The position numbers were made by a program, and so were the translations under genes. Positions 39,663-48,087 of a stretch of DNA of 64,000 nt are shown in pieces. The DNA lies in NCBI RefSeq assembly GCF_020169415.1, contig NZ_JAIULG010000002.1, forward strand, positions 124,001 through 188,000. Reading direction: 5' to 3'. Within the stretch, counting starts at the first letter, position 1. Every line of letters starts with the position of its first letter. The stretch comes from Tsukamurella sp. M9C (GTDB lineage: Bacteria; Actinomycetota; Actinomycetes; Mycobacteriales; Mycobacteriaceae). The notes beneath the pieces are model-generated. The model was not told where the DNA came from and did not search any database. It worked only from the letters and a program-made list of their open reading frames with translations.

Positions 39663-40827
39663 CCGACCGGCGCCCGCCGGGCGCGGGCCCCACCGGACGT
39701 CCTGGCGGCGACTACTGCGGCGCGGCGGGCGAATTCTGCTCGACGGCCGTGCCTGGCGCAGCGCCGGGCAACAGGAATACACGTACATGACGACCGCGAT
39801 CCGGTACCTCCACGGAGAGCGCACCCTGCGGATCGCCGTCGCCCTGCTCGCGATGATGATGCTCCCGTTGGCCCTGGTGATGCAGTTCAACCCGATGGGC
39901 CCGCAGGGAGTCCCGGCGCGGGTGGTGCATCTGAGCGTCGCGGTGATCGGCTTCCTCCTCGGGGTGCGATGGCTCGTGGGGCGATGGCCGTCGGCCCGGG
40001 AGGCCATGTGGTTCCTGTTCCTCTCCGACCTGTTCATCGGCATCGCCGTCGCCGTCCTGTCCGACCCCACCGCACGGATCTGCGGCACGATCCATCTCGC
40101 GATGGTGGGGCTGTTCGCGGCTTTCTTCCTCGGCTGGCGGATCCTGCTGCTGCACTGCGTGTACGCTCTGTTGCTGATAGCCGGACTGACCGGGCACGCG
40201 ATCCTCACCGAGGGGCGGACCCTCGTGGACCTGTACGTCTACACCACGCCGGCGATCACCACCGTGGTCGGCCTCCCCGTGGTGATCCAGGTGGTCGTCG
40301 AGCTCGGCCGGCACGGCGCCGCCAATATCACCCAGGAGTGGAACGTCGACAGCCTGACCGGTGCGTACAGCCGGCGCGGCATGAATCTCGCGATCCGCAG
40401 GACCGCGCGCCGGGCGACGGACGACGGGGTTGTGTTGGTCGGTGCGCTGGACCTCGACGGGTTCAAGCAGTTCAACGACACCCGCGGCCACGGGGCCGGC
40501 GATCAGCTGCTGCGCGACGTCGTCGACCGGCTCAAGACGGTGCCGCGCGTGCTCGTCGGTCGTTTCGGCGGCGACGAGTTCGGGATCGTCGCGTTCCGGG
40601 GCGGTTCCGAGGACGCGGCGCGCACCCTCGGCGAGCTCAGGGCGCTCCTCCGTCCGCGCGATGCTACGGACGACGGCAGGATCCCCGGCAGCCTCGGCAT
40701 CGTGATCGCGCCCGGTAGCGACCGGTCGCGCGTCGACGATCTCGCGCTCGACGCCGACGCGGCGCTGTACGAGGCCAAACGTTCGGCGACGTCCGCGGTC
40801 GTCGTGCGTGACCTGGCCCAGCGCTGA
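39646..40827 (+). CDS. Membrane-bound GGDEF diguanylate cyclase
   Basis: The 394-residue protein makes c-di-GMP. About 45 basic N-terminal residues are followed by five or six transmembrane helices (about 60-235) and a GGDEF domain with an intact GRFGGDEFG at about residues 305-313. No RxxD inhibitory site precedes it. The GTG at 39646 inside trpA is preferred over the ATG at 39787, because the neighbouring paralogue (40908-41787) aligns with the segment encoded upstream of that ATG. The transmembrane region is not a sensor domain I recognise. Confidence 0.82.
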   Translation: MSAAPDRPAPAGRGPHRTSWRRLLRRGGRILLDGRAWRSAGQQEYTYMTTAIRYLHGERTLRIAVALLAMMMLPLALVMQFNPMGPQGVPARVVHLSVAVIGFLLGVRWLVGRWPSAREAMWFLFLSDLFIGIAVAVLSDPTARICGTIHLAMVGLFAAFFLGWRILLLHCVYALLLIAGLTGHAILTEGRTLVDLYVYTTPAITTVVGLPVVIQVVVELGRHGAANITQEWNVDSLTGAYSRRGMNLAIRRTARRATDDGVVLVGALDLDGFKQFNDTRGHGAGDQLLRDVVDRLKTVPRVLVGRFGGDEFGIVAFRGGSEDAARTLGELRALLRPRDATDDGRIPGSLGIVIAPGSDRSRVDDLALDADAALYEAKRSATSAVVVRDLAQR

Positions 40828-40907
40828 GCGAGAGGCCGGGCATCCGAGTCCGTGCCGCCACCAGTACAGGCACCCCGGTAATGACCGGAACTAAGCGTTG
40901 ACCGCTG

Positions 40908-41787
40908 ATGCGCGGCGATCTGCGGGCCCGTGGTGGAGAGCGGTCGATTTACCGCACCCCGCCGCCGGGAATCCGGCGTGGCGCGCGACTCGAGTGGAAG
41001 CCCTCGATTAGCGCGCAGCGGTTCCTGCGCGCGGTGCGGCGCCGGCTCACCGAGCGCGATCGCTGGCGGGACGCCGGGCGCGAGCACTTCGCGATGGCGC
41101 AGTACTGGCTGCGACTGCATGGCGGCGGGCTCGCGCTGAGGGTCGCGGTGGGCGGTCTCGCGCTGATGATGGTGCCGCTGTGCATCGGGATCCTGTTCTC
41201 CGAGGGCCGGCCCACGACGCCCATCGCCATGGTGGTCTTCGTCGCCGCCTCCAGCGGCAGCGCCGTGCTGGGGGCCTGGTGGCTGCGACTGCGGAATCCG
41301 AGGGCGCCGGACGCCATCCGGTTCGTGGCGACCGCGGATCTGTGCCTGTTCGTCGGCTGTATGGCCCAGTCCGGCATCGCGCGGATCAGCGGCACCATCC
41401 ACCTCGGCACGGCCACCTGTCCGGCGATCAACTCCTCGTCGACACGGGCAAGGCGCTGCACGACGGGCTCCCGAGACGATCGTGTCCCGGATGGGCGGCG
41501 ACGAATTCGTCGTGGTGGCGCTGCGATCGTCGCGCGCCGCCGCCGACATCGTGGTGGCAGGCATGCGCGTCCTGGTCGTCGGAGACGGAACCAGGGAGTG
41601 GCCCGTCGCCGGCAGCGCCGGCGCCGTGGTGCTCCCGCAGCTGAGGCCCGGCGGGCTCGCGGCCGCCGTCGCCGAGGCGGACCGGGCGCTCTACGAGGCG
41701 AAGGCCGATCGATCCCGACGCATCGTGGTCCTCGAGCGCGAGAGCGACGCCGCCCCCGGAGAGGCACCGGGCGATTCCGCGCCATGA
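40908..41787 (+). pseudogene. Decayed tandem paralogue of the diguanylate cyclase (internal deletion plus frameshift)
   Basis: The first part (40908 to about 41408) aligns with the N-terminus and first helices of the upstream cyclase, ending in SGTIHLG against CGTIHLA. The sequence then jumps to GHLSGDQLL (from 41411), which corresponds to GHGAGDQLL about 390 bases later in the intact gene, in another frame. A second frame change near 41470 leads into RMGGDEFVVVAL, which runs to the stop at 41787. The GGDEF motif survives but the N-terminal half of the catalytic domain and the last helices are gone. The frame-linked 40908-41795 frame is therefore not a working gene. Confidence 0.8.
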
Positions 41788-41845
41788 CGCGGTGATCGGC
41801 GTCACCACCAGGGAAACGAAGGTGAGAACCGGACCTCCGGACCGG

Positions 41846-41851
41846 TAGGCT
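41846..41851 (+). promoter_or_regulatory. Candidate leaderless -10 of the ABC-F gene
   Basis: TAGGCT ends eight bases before the GTG of the ABC-F gene. No Shine-Dalgarno sequence is present. Confidence 0.5.
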
Positions 41852-41859
41852 GGACCGTT

Positions 41860-43488
41860 GTGATCACCGCGACCGACCTCGAAGTGCGCGCCGGCGTCCG
41901 CACCCTGCTGACCGCGCCGGGCGACCAGTTGCGCGTGCAGGCGGGCGACCGGATCGGCCTCGTCGGCCGCAACGGCGCCGGCAAGACCACGACGATGCGC
42001 ATCCTCGCCGGCGAGGGCGAGCCCTACGCCGGGAAGATCATCTCCTCGGGCGACGTGGGATACCTGCCCCAGGATCCGCGCGAGGGCGACCTGAACGTGC
42101 TCGCCAAGGACCGCGTCCTCTCGGCCCGCGGCCTCGACCAGATCGTCGCGCAGATGGCCAAGCAGCAGGTGCGCATGGGCGAGCTGGTCGGCGACGAGCT
42201 GGACACCGCGGTCCGCAAGTACGGCAACCTCGAGGAGCGCTTCTCCTCGCTCGGCGGCTACGCCGCGGAGTCCGAGGCCGCCCGGATCTGCAACAGCCTC
42301 GCGCTGCCCGAGCGGGTGCTCGAGCAGCCGCTGCGCACCCTCTCCGGCGGTCAGCGCCGCCGCGTCGAGCTGGCGCGCATCCTGTTCGCCGCGTCGGACG
42401 GCTCCGGCGGCAAGTCCGACACCACGCTGCTGCTGGACGAGCCGACCAACCACCTCGACGCCGACTCCATCGGCTGGCTGCGCAGCTTCCTGCAGAACCA
42501 CGACGGCGGCCTCATCGTGATCAGCCACGACGTGGACCTGCTGTCCGACGTCGTCAACCGCGTCTGGTTCCTCGACGCAGTGCGCGGCGAGGCCGACGTC
42601 TACAACATGGGCTGGAAGAAGTACATCGACGCCCGCGCCACCGACGAGCAGCGCCGGCGCCGCGAGCGCGCCAACGCCGAGAAGAAGGCGGGCGCCCTGC
42701 GCGTCCAGGCCGCGAAGATGGGCGCCAAGGCGACCAAGGCCGTCGCCGCGCAGAACATGCTGCGCCGCGCCGAGCGCATGATGAGCGAGCTCGACGACGT
42801 GCGCGTCGAGGACAAGACGGCGCGGATCAAGTTCCCCGCGCCGGCGCCCTGCAGCAAGACGCCGCTGATGGTCAAGAACCTCACCAAGACCTACGGCTCG
42901 CTGGAGATCTTCACCGGCGTCGACTTCGCGATCGACAAGGGCTCGCGCGTCGTCGTCCTCGGGCTCAACGGCGCGGGCAAGACGACCCTGCTCAAGCTGC
43001 TCGCTGGCGTCGAAACGCCGGACACGGGCGGGCTCGAGCCCGGCCGCGGCCTCAAGATCGGCTACTTCGCGCAGGAGCACGACACCCTCGACGACGAGGC
43101 GTCCGTCTGGGACAACATCCGGCACGCATCGCCGGACGCGGGGGAGCAGGACCTGCGCAGCCTGCTCGGCGCGTTCATGTTCACCGGCCCGCAGCTCGAG
43201 CAGCCCGCGGGCACGCTGTCCGGCGGCGAGAAGACCCGCCTCGCCCTTGCCGGGCTGGTCTCCTCGGCCGCGAACGTGCTGCTGCTCGACGAGCCGACCA
43301 ACAACCTGGACCCCGTCAGCCGCGACCAGGTGCTCGAGGCGCTGCGCTCATACGAGGGCGCCGTCGTCCTGGTCACGCACGACCCGGGCGCCGCCGAGGC
43401 GCTCAACCCGGAGCGCGTGATCCTGCTGCCCGACGGCACCGAGGACCACTGGAACGCCGAGTACCAGGAGCTCATCGAGCTCGCCTGA
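41860..43488 (+). CDS. ABC-F family ATPase (ribosome-associated type)
   Basis: The 542-residue soluble protein has two ATP-binding cassettes and no membrane part. Walker A motifs are GRNGAGKTT (about 36-44) and GLNGAGKTT (about 367-375); signatures are LSGGQRRR and LSGGEKTR; Walker B is LLLDEPTNHLD and LLLDEPTNNLD. A basic linker of about 80 residues (about 255-335) joins them, as in translation factors of this class. In M. tuberculosis the corresponding gene (Rv1473) sits next to acnR-acn. Antibiotic resistance cannot be inferred from sequence. Confidence 0.9.
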   Translation: MITATDLEVRAGVRTLLTAPGDQLRVQAGDRIGLVGRNGAGKTTTMRILAGEGEPYAGKIISSGDVGYLPQDPREGDLNVLAKDRVLSARGLDQIVAQMAKQQVRMGELVGDELDTAVRKYGNLEERFSSLGGYAAESEAARICNSLALPERVLEQPLRTLSGGQRRRVELARILFAASDGSGGKSDTTLLLDEPTNHLDADSIGWLRSFLQNHDGGLIVISHDVDLLSDVVNRVWFLDAVRGEADVYNMGWKKYIDARATDEQRRRRERANAEKKAGALRVQAAKMGAKATKAVAAQNMLRRAERMMSELDDVRVEDKTARIKFPAPAPCSKTPLMVKNLTKTYGSLEIFTGVDFAIDKGSRVVVLGLNGAGKTTLLKLLAGVETPDTGGLEPGRGLKIGYFAQEHDTLDDEASVWDNIRHASPDAGEQDLRSLLGAFMFTGPQLEQPAGTLSGGEKTRLALAGLVSSAANVLLLDEPTNNLDPVSRDQVLEALRSYEGAVVLVTHDPGAAEALNPERVILLPDGTEDHWNAEYQELIELA

Positions 43489-43522
43489 CCTCGGTGCCCG
43501 ACGGCGCCGTTGTGGACGCCCG

Positions 43523-44317
43523 TCAGGGGAGGATCGAGTCGACGTAGCCGCCGTCCACGCGGACGGCGCCGCCGGTGGTCGCCGAGGCGAGCGGCGAGCT
43601 GAGGTAGACCACCATGTTGGCGATCTCCTCGGGCTCGATGAGGCGCTGGATCAGCGACTGCGGGCGGTGCAGGCGCATGAACTCGCGCTGCGCCTCCTCC
43701 CACGGCAGGTCGCGGCTCACGAGCTGGTAGACGAAGTCCTCCACGCCGCCGGTGTGCGTCGGTCCGGCGATGACCGAGTTCACGGTGACCCCGGTGCCCG
43801 CGGCCGCTTTGGCGAAGCCGCGGGACGCGCCGAGCAGCGCGGTCTTCGAGACGCCGTAGTGGATCATCTCGGCGGGGATGACGATCGCCGAGTCACTGGC
43901 GATGTTGAGCACGCGGCCCCAGCCGCGGTCGATCATGCCGGGCAACAGCAGCCGGGTCAGACGCACTGCGGCGAGCACGTTGACGTCGAAGTAGCGGCGC
44001 CACTCGTCGTCGGTGACCTCGAGCGGGTCCTCGGCGCCGAACACCCCCAGGTTGTTGACCAGCACGTCGACCACGCCGAGTTCGGAGACCGCGTGCCCCG
44101 CCTCGACCTCGACGGTGACGTCGGCGACGACGGGCACGAGCTCGGCGCCCGGCACCTCCTCCCGGATCGCGGCGATGGCACCGTCGACCCGGCCCTCGGA
44201 CCGGCCGTTGATCCCGACCCGCGCTCCCGCCCGCGCCAGGCCCACGGCGATGGCGAGGCCGATGCCCTGGGTGGATCCGGTCACGAGGGCGGTCCGCCCG
44301 CTCAGGTCGATACGCAT
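43523..44317 (-). CDS. Short-chain dehydrogenase/reductase
   Basis: The 264-residue protein has the classical cofactor motif TGSTQGIGLAIAVG, with Arg 38 (GINGRSEGR) suggesting NADPH, NNLGVFG, the catalytic Ser in NIASDSAIV and YGVSKTALLG. The C-terminus VRVDGGYVDSILP is ordinary. The substrate is unknown. The ATG at 44317 has no ribosome site but TAGTGT lies seven bases upstream. It stands 25 bases after the sortase-like gene on the same strand. Confidence 0.9.
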   Translation of the reverse strand: MRIDLSGRTALVTGSTQGIGLAIAVGLARAGARVGINGRSEGRVDGAIAAIREEVPGAELVPVVADVTVEVEAGHAVSELGVVDVLVNNLGVFGAEDPLEVTDDEWRRYFDVNVLAAVRLTRLLLPGMIDRGWGRVLNIASDSAIVIPAEMIHYGVSKTALLGASRGFAKAAAGTGVTVNSVIAGPTHTGGVEDFVYQLVSRDLPWEEAQREFMRLHRPQSLIQRLIEPEEIANMVVYLSSPLASATTGGAVRVDGGYVDSILP

Positions 44318-44324
44318 GCTTTCG

Positions 44325-44330
44325 ACACTA
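44325..44330 (-). promoter_or_regulatory. Candidate leaderless -10 of the SDR gene
   Basis: TAGTGT on the minus strand ends seven bases before the ATG at 44317, so the gene may be transcribed separately from the sortase pair just upstream. Confidence 0.45.
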
Positions 44331-44342
44331 GCCGCGGGACGG

Positions 44343-44939
44343 TCAGGCGCGCTCCGCGTAGACGAGGTCGTTGTTCTCGTAGCCCATCGGCGGGCCGATG
44401 AACTTCCCGCCGCAGGTGACGAGGATCAGCGTCTCCGGGCCGTCGAGCCGGTTGAGATCGTCGGTCGGGAGGACGCCCTTGTGCACGGACGCGGTCCGGG
44501 TGACCCGGTAGGCGACCTGTGCGCCGTCCTTGCCGGTCAGCGTGACGGAGTCGCCCCGAGCGAGTCCGGAGAAGCGCTTCGCGTAGCCCGCGCCCTGCCG
44601 GGCGTCGTCGACGTGCCCGGTGACGACGACCGAGCCGGCGCCCGATCCCGGCAGCGCGGAGTCGACCCACCAGCCGAGCCGGTTCACGTCCGTCGGCGGA
44701 TACAGGGCGCCCTGGGAATCGGTGGCGACGGCATCGATCGGGGCCTGCGCCCCGTCGACGGTGACGGCGACCGGTGTGGTCGGCTCCGCCGCCGTCGCGC
44801 TCACCGGGGGCCGCAGGTCGCTCTGCGCGCTCGGGTTCGACGACGGTGCCGCCGCCGTCCCCTCGACGGTGCTCCCGCAGCCCGCGAGGGCGAGCACCGC
44901 CGCGGCGGCGACGAGGAGCGAGGACGTGCGGCGCGGCAT
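44343..44939 (-). CDS. Class F sortase-like lipoprotein
   Basis: The 198-residue protein has a signal peptide with lipobox LAGC (Cys 21) and a sortase domain from about residue 60. The catalytic His is in VTGHVDD (H109) and Cys in LVTCGG (C176). The Arg that usually lies in the strand after the Cys is not evident: that stretch reads GYENNDLVYA. A lipid anchor instead of a transmembrane helix is unusual. It starts on the last base of the upstream surface-protein gene (TGATG), so the two are translationally coupled. Confidence 0.82.
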   Translation of the reverse strand: MPRRTSSLLVAAAAVLALAGCGSTVEGTAAAPSSNPSAQSDLRPPVSATAAEPTTPVAVTVDGAQAPIDAVATDSQGALYPPTDVNRLGWWVDSALPGSGAGSVVVTGHVDDARQGAGYAKRFSGLARGDSVTLTGKDGAQVAYRVTRTASVHKGVLPTDDLNRLDGPETLILVTCGGKFIGPPMGYENNDLVYAERA

Positions 44940-46093
44940 CAGAGCGTCCGTCCGGACGGGATCGACGCGATCGGGACGCGGACGCCGGGGTTACGGACCA
45001 CCGGGCCGGCGCCGATCCTCGAGTTCGTCACGCGGACGAGGAACTGCGGCGTCAGGCGCACGTCGAATGCGACGGCCGCGGCGTCGCGGACGTAGCCCGC
45101 GGGGGCGGCGGTCTCGATGGCGCGGTAGCAGCCCGACGGCAGTGAGAAGGCGGCGACGCCGTTCTCGCCGGTGGTAACGGCGCGGACGGCCTCATCGGAG
45201 CCGCAGCGGGCGATGACGAAGGACGCGCCCGCGAGCGGGGCACCGGTGACGCGGTCGGTCTTGACCAGGGTCCCGTTGGTCTCGACCTCGCCGGGCGGGA
45301 TCGTGACGCCGCAGCGGAAGCGGAAGGCCAGCCGATTGACACCGTTGCCCTCGACGCGCGAGTAGGCGTGCGGGCCGAGCAGCACGCAGGAGGACGGCCA
45401 CGCGGTGGGCACCACGCTGACGCAGTCGCGGGGGAAGGCGCCCCCGCCGTTACCGGCGCTGTCGGTGCGCGCGCCGCCCAGCGGCCGCCAGGAGTCGCAC
45501 TCGGCGACCGCGTACTCCGAGGCGACGCCCCGGCCGTCCTGGTCGCGGGCGGCGACCGTGAAGCGGACGGTGCGGTTCGGCGGCGGCGTGGTCGACGTCG
45601 GCGGGACGATGCCGCCGCGCTCGAGGCTGAAGATGAAGTCGACGCGTCCCGAGGTCGACGTCCTCGTCTGCACCGACGGTGAGACGAGGTGCCAGTTGGT
45701 CGGCACGTTCTCCATCGTGGCGCGGACACAGGGCCCGGTCACCGTCGTCGCCCCGCCGTGCGACAGCGTCGCCGCGGGGCCGCCGGAGCAGCCCTGGACG
45801 CGGACCGTCGCGCCGGGGACGCCGATGCCCTGCGTCTTCGCGTCGATGATCTGCACGGCGCCCACGGTGAGCCGCCCGGGTGGTCCCTGCGGCGGCGTCG
45901 TGGTGGTCGGCGCCGGCGTGGTCGGGAGCGTGATGGTCGGCGACGGGGTGGTCGCCGGGGTGGTGACCGGTGCCGGGGCCGGCGTCGTCGGTTCGGCGCT
46001 CGCGACGGCGGGCATCAGCCCCAGCATCGGGATGAGCACAGCTGGTAGCGCCAGCGCGCCTCGGATCCGGTTCCTCCGGGTCGTGTTCCGCAT
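44939..46093 (-). CDS. Secreted SpaA/prealbumin-like repeat protein without LPXTG anchor
   Basis: The 384-residue protein has a signal peptide (cleavage near ASAEP, about residue 34), a Pro/Thr-rich linker (about 35-72) and three prealbumin-like repeats beginning near 74, 175 and 272. The last contains GTLVKTDRVTGAPLAGASF, typical of SpaA-type pilin domains. There is no LPXTG motif, hydrophobic tail or charged end; the protein stops with VPIASIPSGRTL. GAGGAGG precedes the ATG at 46093. Its coupling to the sortase-like gene suggests the two act together on the cell surface (inference). Confidence 0.8.
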   Translation of the reverse strand: MRNTTRRNRIRGALALPAVLIPMLGLMPAVASAEPTTPAPAPVTTPATTPSPTITLPTTPAPTTTTPPQGPPGRLTVGAVQIIDAKTQGIGVPGATVRVQGCSGGPAATLSHGGATTVTGPCVRATMENVPTNWHLVSPSVQTRTSTSGRVDFIFSLERGGIVPPTSTTPPPNRTVRFTVAARDQDGRGVASEYAVAECDSWRPLGGARTDSAGNGGGAFPRDCVSVVPTAWPSSCVLLGPHAYSRVEGNGVNRLAFRFRCGVTIPPGEVETNGTLVKTDRVTGAPLAGASFVIARCGSDEAVRAVTTGENGVAAFSLPSGCYRAIETAAPAGYVRDAAAVAFDVRLTPQFLVRVTNSRIGAGPVVRNPGVRVPIASIPSGRTL

Positions 46094-46178
46094 CGCGTCC
46101 TCCTCGTGGTGATTCCCCCTGCGGCGATGTCCGCCGACATGAGGGAATCGCACGGCGACGCGGATTCCGTTAGCCGTG

Positions 46179-47417
46179 TTACGCGATCGTTATGGCCCGC
46201 TCCACGGCCACGAGCACCGCCGACGCCCCGTCCTCCGCAGCGATCGCCCTGCTCAGGGCGCCCGCGGCGGCGCGATACCGAGGGTCGTCCACGGCGGCAC
46301 GTATCGCGTCGGCGAGGGGGGAAACCGTGACCTTCGTCCGAGGGATCGGGGCGGTCGCCGCGCCGAGCGCATGGATGCGGTTCGCCCAGAAGAACTGGTC
46401 CGCGCCGGGCGAGGGGAGCGGCACCGTCGGGACGCCGGCGCGGAGGGCGGACGCGGTGGTGCCCGCGCCGCAGGAATGCACGACGGCCGCGAGGCGAGGG
46501 AACAGCCACGAGTACGGGGCGGCACCGATGTTCAGGACGTCGGCGCGGTCCGGGACGCGCAGCCCGGCGCCGCCCGCCTGAACGATCCCGCGCACGCCCG
46601 CGCGGGCGAGCGCCTCGTCGAGGACCGCGGAGAGACGGTCGCGCTCGGCGGTGTCGACCATGAGCGAGCCGAGGCCGACGAGGACGGGCGGCGGACCGTC
46701 GGCGAGGAAGGCTTCGAGATCGCCCGACGGTGCCCATCCGTCCGGCTCGGGGGACCACCAGTACCCGGTGACGTCGATGCCGGGGCGCCAGTCGGCGGGC
46801 CGGGGCAGGACGGCGGGTGACCAGCCGCCGAGGATGGGCTGCTGCGCCGCCGCGCGGTCCCGCCGGAGCCAGCGGGCGGAGCGCCGCGGGAGCTCGAGAT
46901 CGCGGCGCAGGTCGGCGATCACGCCGTTGTACAGAGTGTCGACGGTGCGCTCGGCGGCCCGGCCCGCCGCGAGATTGAGCGCACCGCCCATCGACCGGGC
47001 GGCCATCAGGCTGGGCGGGAACGCGCGCGTGGCGGAGATCGGCTGCAGCCGCAGCGGAATCCCCGGGGCGCCCCGTGCCTCCGCGAGCGCCTGGCCCGCG
47101 GGTTCGGCGAAGGGCGTCATGAGCACGACGTCCGCGGGGACGTCGTCGACCGCGTCGAGGATGTTCCGGCTGAGCTGCCGGATCCCCGCGGGCTTGACCA
47201 GCGCCATGGCGTCCCCCAGGGAGGGCTCGCCGGACGGTTCGCCGAGGTCGAGGTCGATCGCGCGGGCATCGAGGCCGAGGGCTGCGGTCTCGTCGGCGAG
47301 CTCGGTGTTGGTGGTGATGGTGACCGTGTGGCCGGCGCGCTGCAGGCGCAGTCCGAGCCCGGCGAGGGGCGTCGTGTCGCCGCGCGAGCCGTACGTGGCG
47401 ATCAGTAGGTGGGCCAT
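46179..47417 (-). CDS. UGT/MGT-type glycosyltransferase (GT1 family)
   Basis: The 412-residue protein has the N-terminal acceptor domain start LIATYGSRGDTTPLAGLGLRL and the C-terminal donor-site segment SCGAGTTASALRAGVPTVPLPSPGADQFFWANR. The usual HGGAGT reads SCGAGT. Relatives glycosylate sterols, macrolides or lipids. It lies 22 bases downstream of the TetR gene, is transcribed with it, and is the probable target of its control. No signal peptide is present. Confidence 0.87.
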   Translation of the reverse strand: MAHLLIATYGSRGDTTPLAGLGLRLQRAGHTVTITTNTELADETAALGLDARAIDLDLGEPSGEPSLGDAMALVKPAGIRQLSRNILDAVDDVPADVVLMTPFAEPAGQALAEARGAPGIPLRLQPISATRAFPPSLMAARSMGGALNLAAGRAAERTVDTLYNGVIADLRRDLELPRRSARWLRRDRAAAQQPILGGWSPAVLPRPADWRPGIDVTGYWWSPEPDGWAPSGDLEAFLADGPPPVLVGLGSLMVDTAERDRLSAVLDEALARAGVRGIVQAGGAGLRVPDRADVLNIGAAPYSWLFPRLAAVVHSCGAGTTASALRAGVPTVPLPSPGADQFFWANRIHALGAATAPIPRTKVTVSPLADAIRAAVDDPRYRAAAGALSRAIAAEDGASAVLVAVERAITIA

Positions 47418-47439
47418 GGTGTGCCTCGATTCGATGGGG

Positions 47440-48051
47440 TCAGGGTGCGCACGCGCGGAGGAAGGCGTCGACGAGGTCGTCGGCGTAGCCGTCCAGATCG
47501 AAGTAGGGGTCCACGATCCGGCTGAACATGGCGTTGCCGATCGCCCCGCGGACGGCGGAGGCGATGGACGCGGGGTTGATCGGACGGAACTCGCCGGTGT
47601 CCACGCCCTGCCGGAGGATGGCCTCGAGCTCGACGCGCCCGCGGGCGTCGTCGTGCTCGGTATCGACGGGCAGGTCCCACAGGCGGATGCCGCCCTTGCC
47701 TCGGAAGCCGTTGCCGATCTCGGTGATCGCGACCTGGTGCGCGGGGTGGGTCGCGAGGTAGCCGAGGTGCGCGCGGATGTGGGCCTCGAGCTTGCCGCCG
47801 GCCGTCGGGGCTGCGTCGACCGCCGGGACCATGACCTCGAACAGGGTGCGGTAGCATTCGGAGACGACCGCCGCGATGAGGGAGTCCTTGTCGCCGAAGT
47901 GGTAGAGCACCACGCTCATCGCGACGCCGGTGCGGTCGGCGATCTTGCGGACGGAGGCCTGCGCGTAGCCGAGCTCGGCGATGGCGTCGATGGCGCAGGC
48001 GGTGATCTGGGCGCGCCGGGCCTGCTCGGTGAAGGTCTCGGTAGATCGCAT
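47440..48051 (-). CDS. TetR-family repressor
   Basis: The 203-residue protein has an N-terminal helix-turn-helix (about 28-60; ASVRKIADRTGVAMSVVLYHFGDKDSL) and a C-terminal ligand domain of the BetI/PsrA kind. The ATG has no ribosome site. A -10 TATAGT lies six bases before it and a -35 CTGACA 18 bases further up, so the transcript is probably leaderless. Four GATC-centred half-sites at exact 10-base spacing cover the promoter and start codon, a clear sign of autorepression. The glycosyltransferase is co-transcribed. Confidence 0.88.
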   Translation of the reverse strand: MRSTETFTEQARRAQITACAIDAIAELGYAQASVRKIADRTGVAMSVVLYHFGDKDSLIAAVVSECYRTLFEVMVPAVDAAPTAGGKLEAHIRAHLGYLATHPAHQVAITEIGNGFRGKGGIRLWDLPVDTEHDDARGRVELEAILRQGVDTGEFRPINPASIASAVRGAIGNAMFSRIVDPYFDLDGYADDLVDAFLRACAP

Positions 48052-48077
48052 GATCTAACTATAGATCACTTGATCTA
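48042..48077. promoter_or_regulatory. Four-half-site TetR operator array over promoter and start codon
   Basis: TAGATC (48042-48047), GATCTA (48052-48057), TAGATC (48062-48067) and GATCTA (48072-48077) repeat every 10 bases, forming three overlapping palindromes with 4-base centres. The strongest core is TAGATCA-CT-TGATCTA. One half-site lies inside the coding sequence, just after the ATG. Confidence 0.75.
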
Positions 48078-48087
48078 GCTATGTCAG
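48058..48087 (-). promoter_or_regulatory. Leaderless promoter of the TetR-glycosyltransferase operon
   Basis: On the minus strand CTGACA (-35), an 18-base spacer and TATAGT (-10; 48063-48058) lead to the ATG six bases later. Each hexamer matches the sigma-70-type consensus in five of six positions. The operator half-sites fill the spacer. Confidence 0.65.

Noticed and set aside
40908-41795. Intact 295-residue protein at this position
   Set aside because: Only the first 165 or so residues resemble the cyclase; after 41408 the frame becomes an Arg-rich shadow, while the true GGDEF remnant lies in another frame. Called a pseudogene instead.
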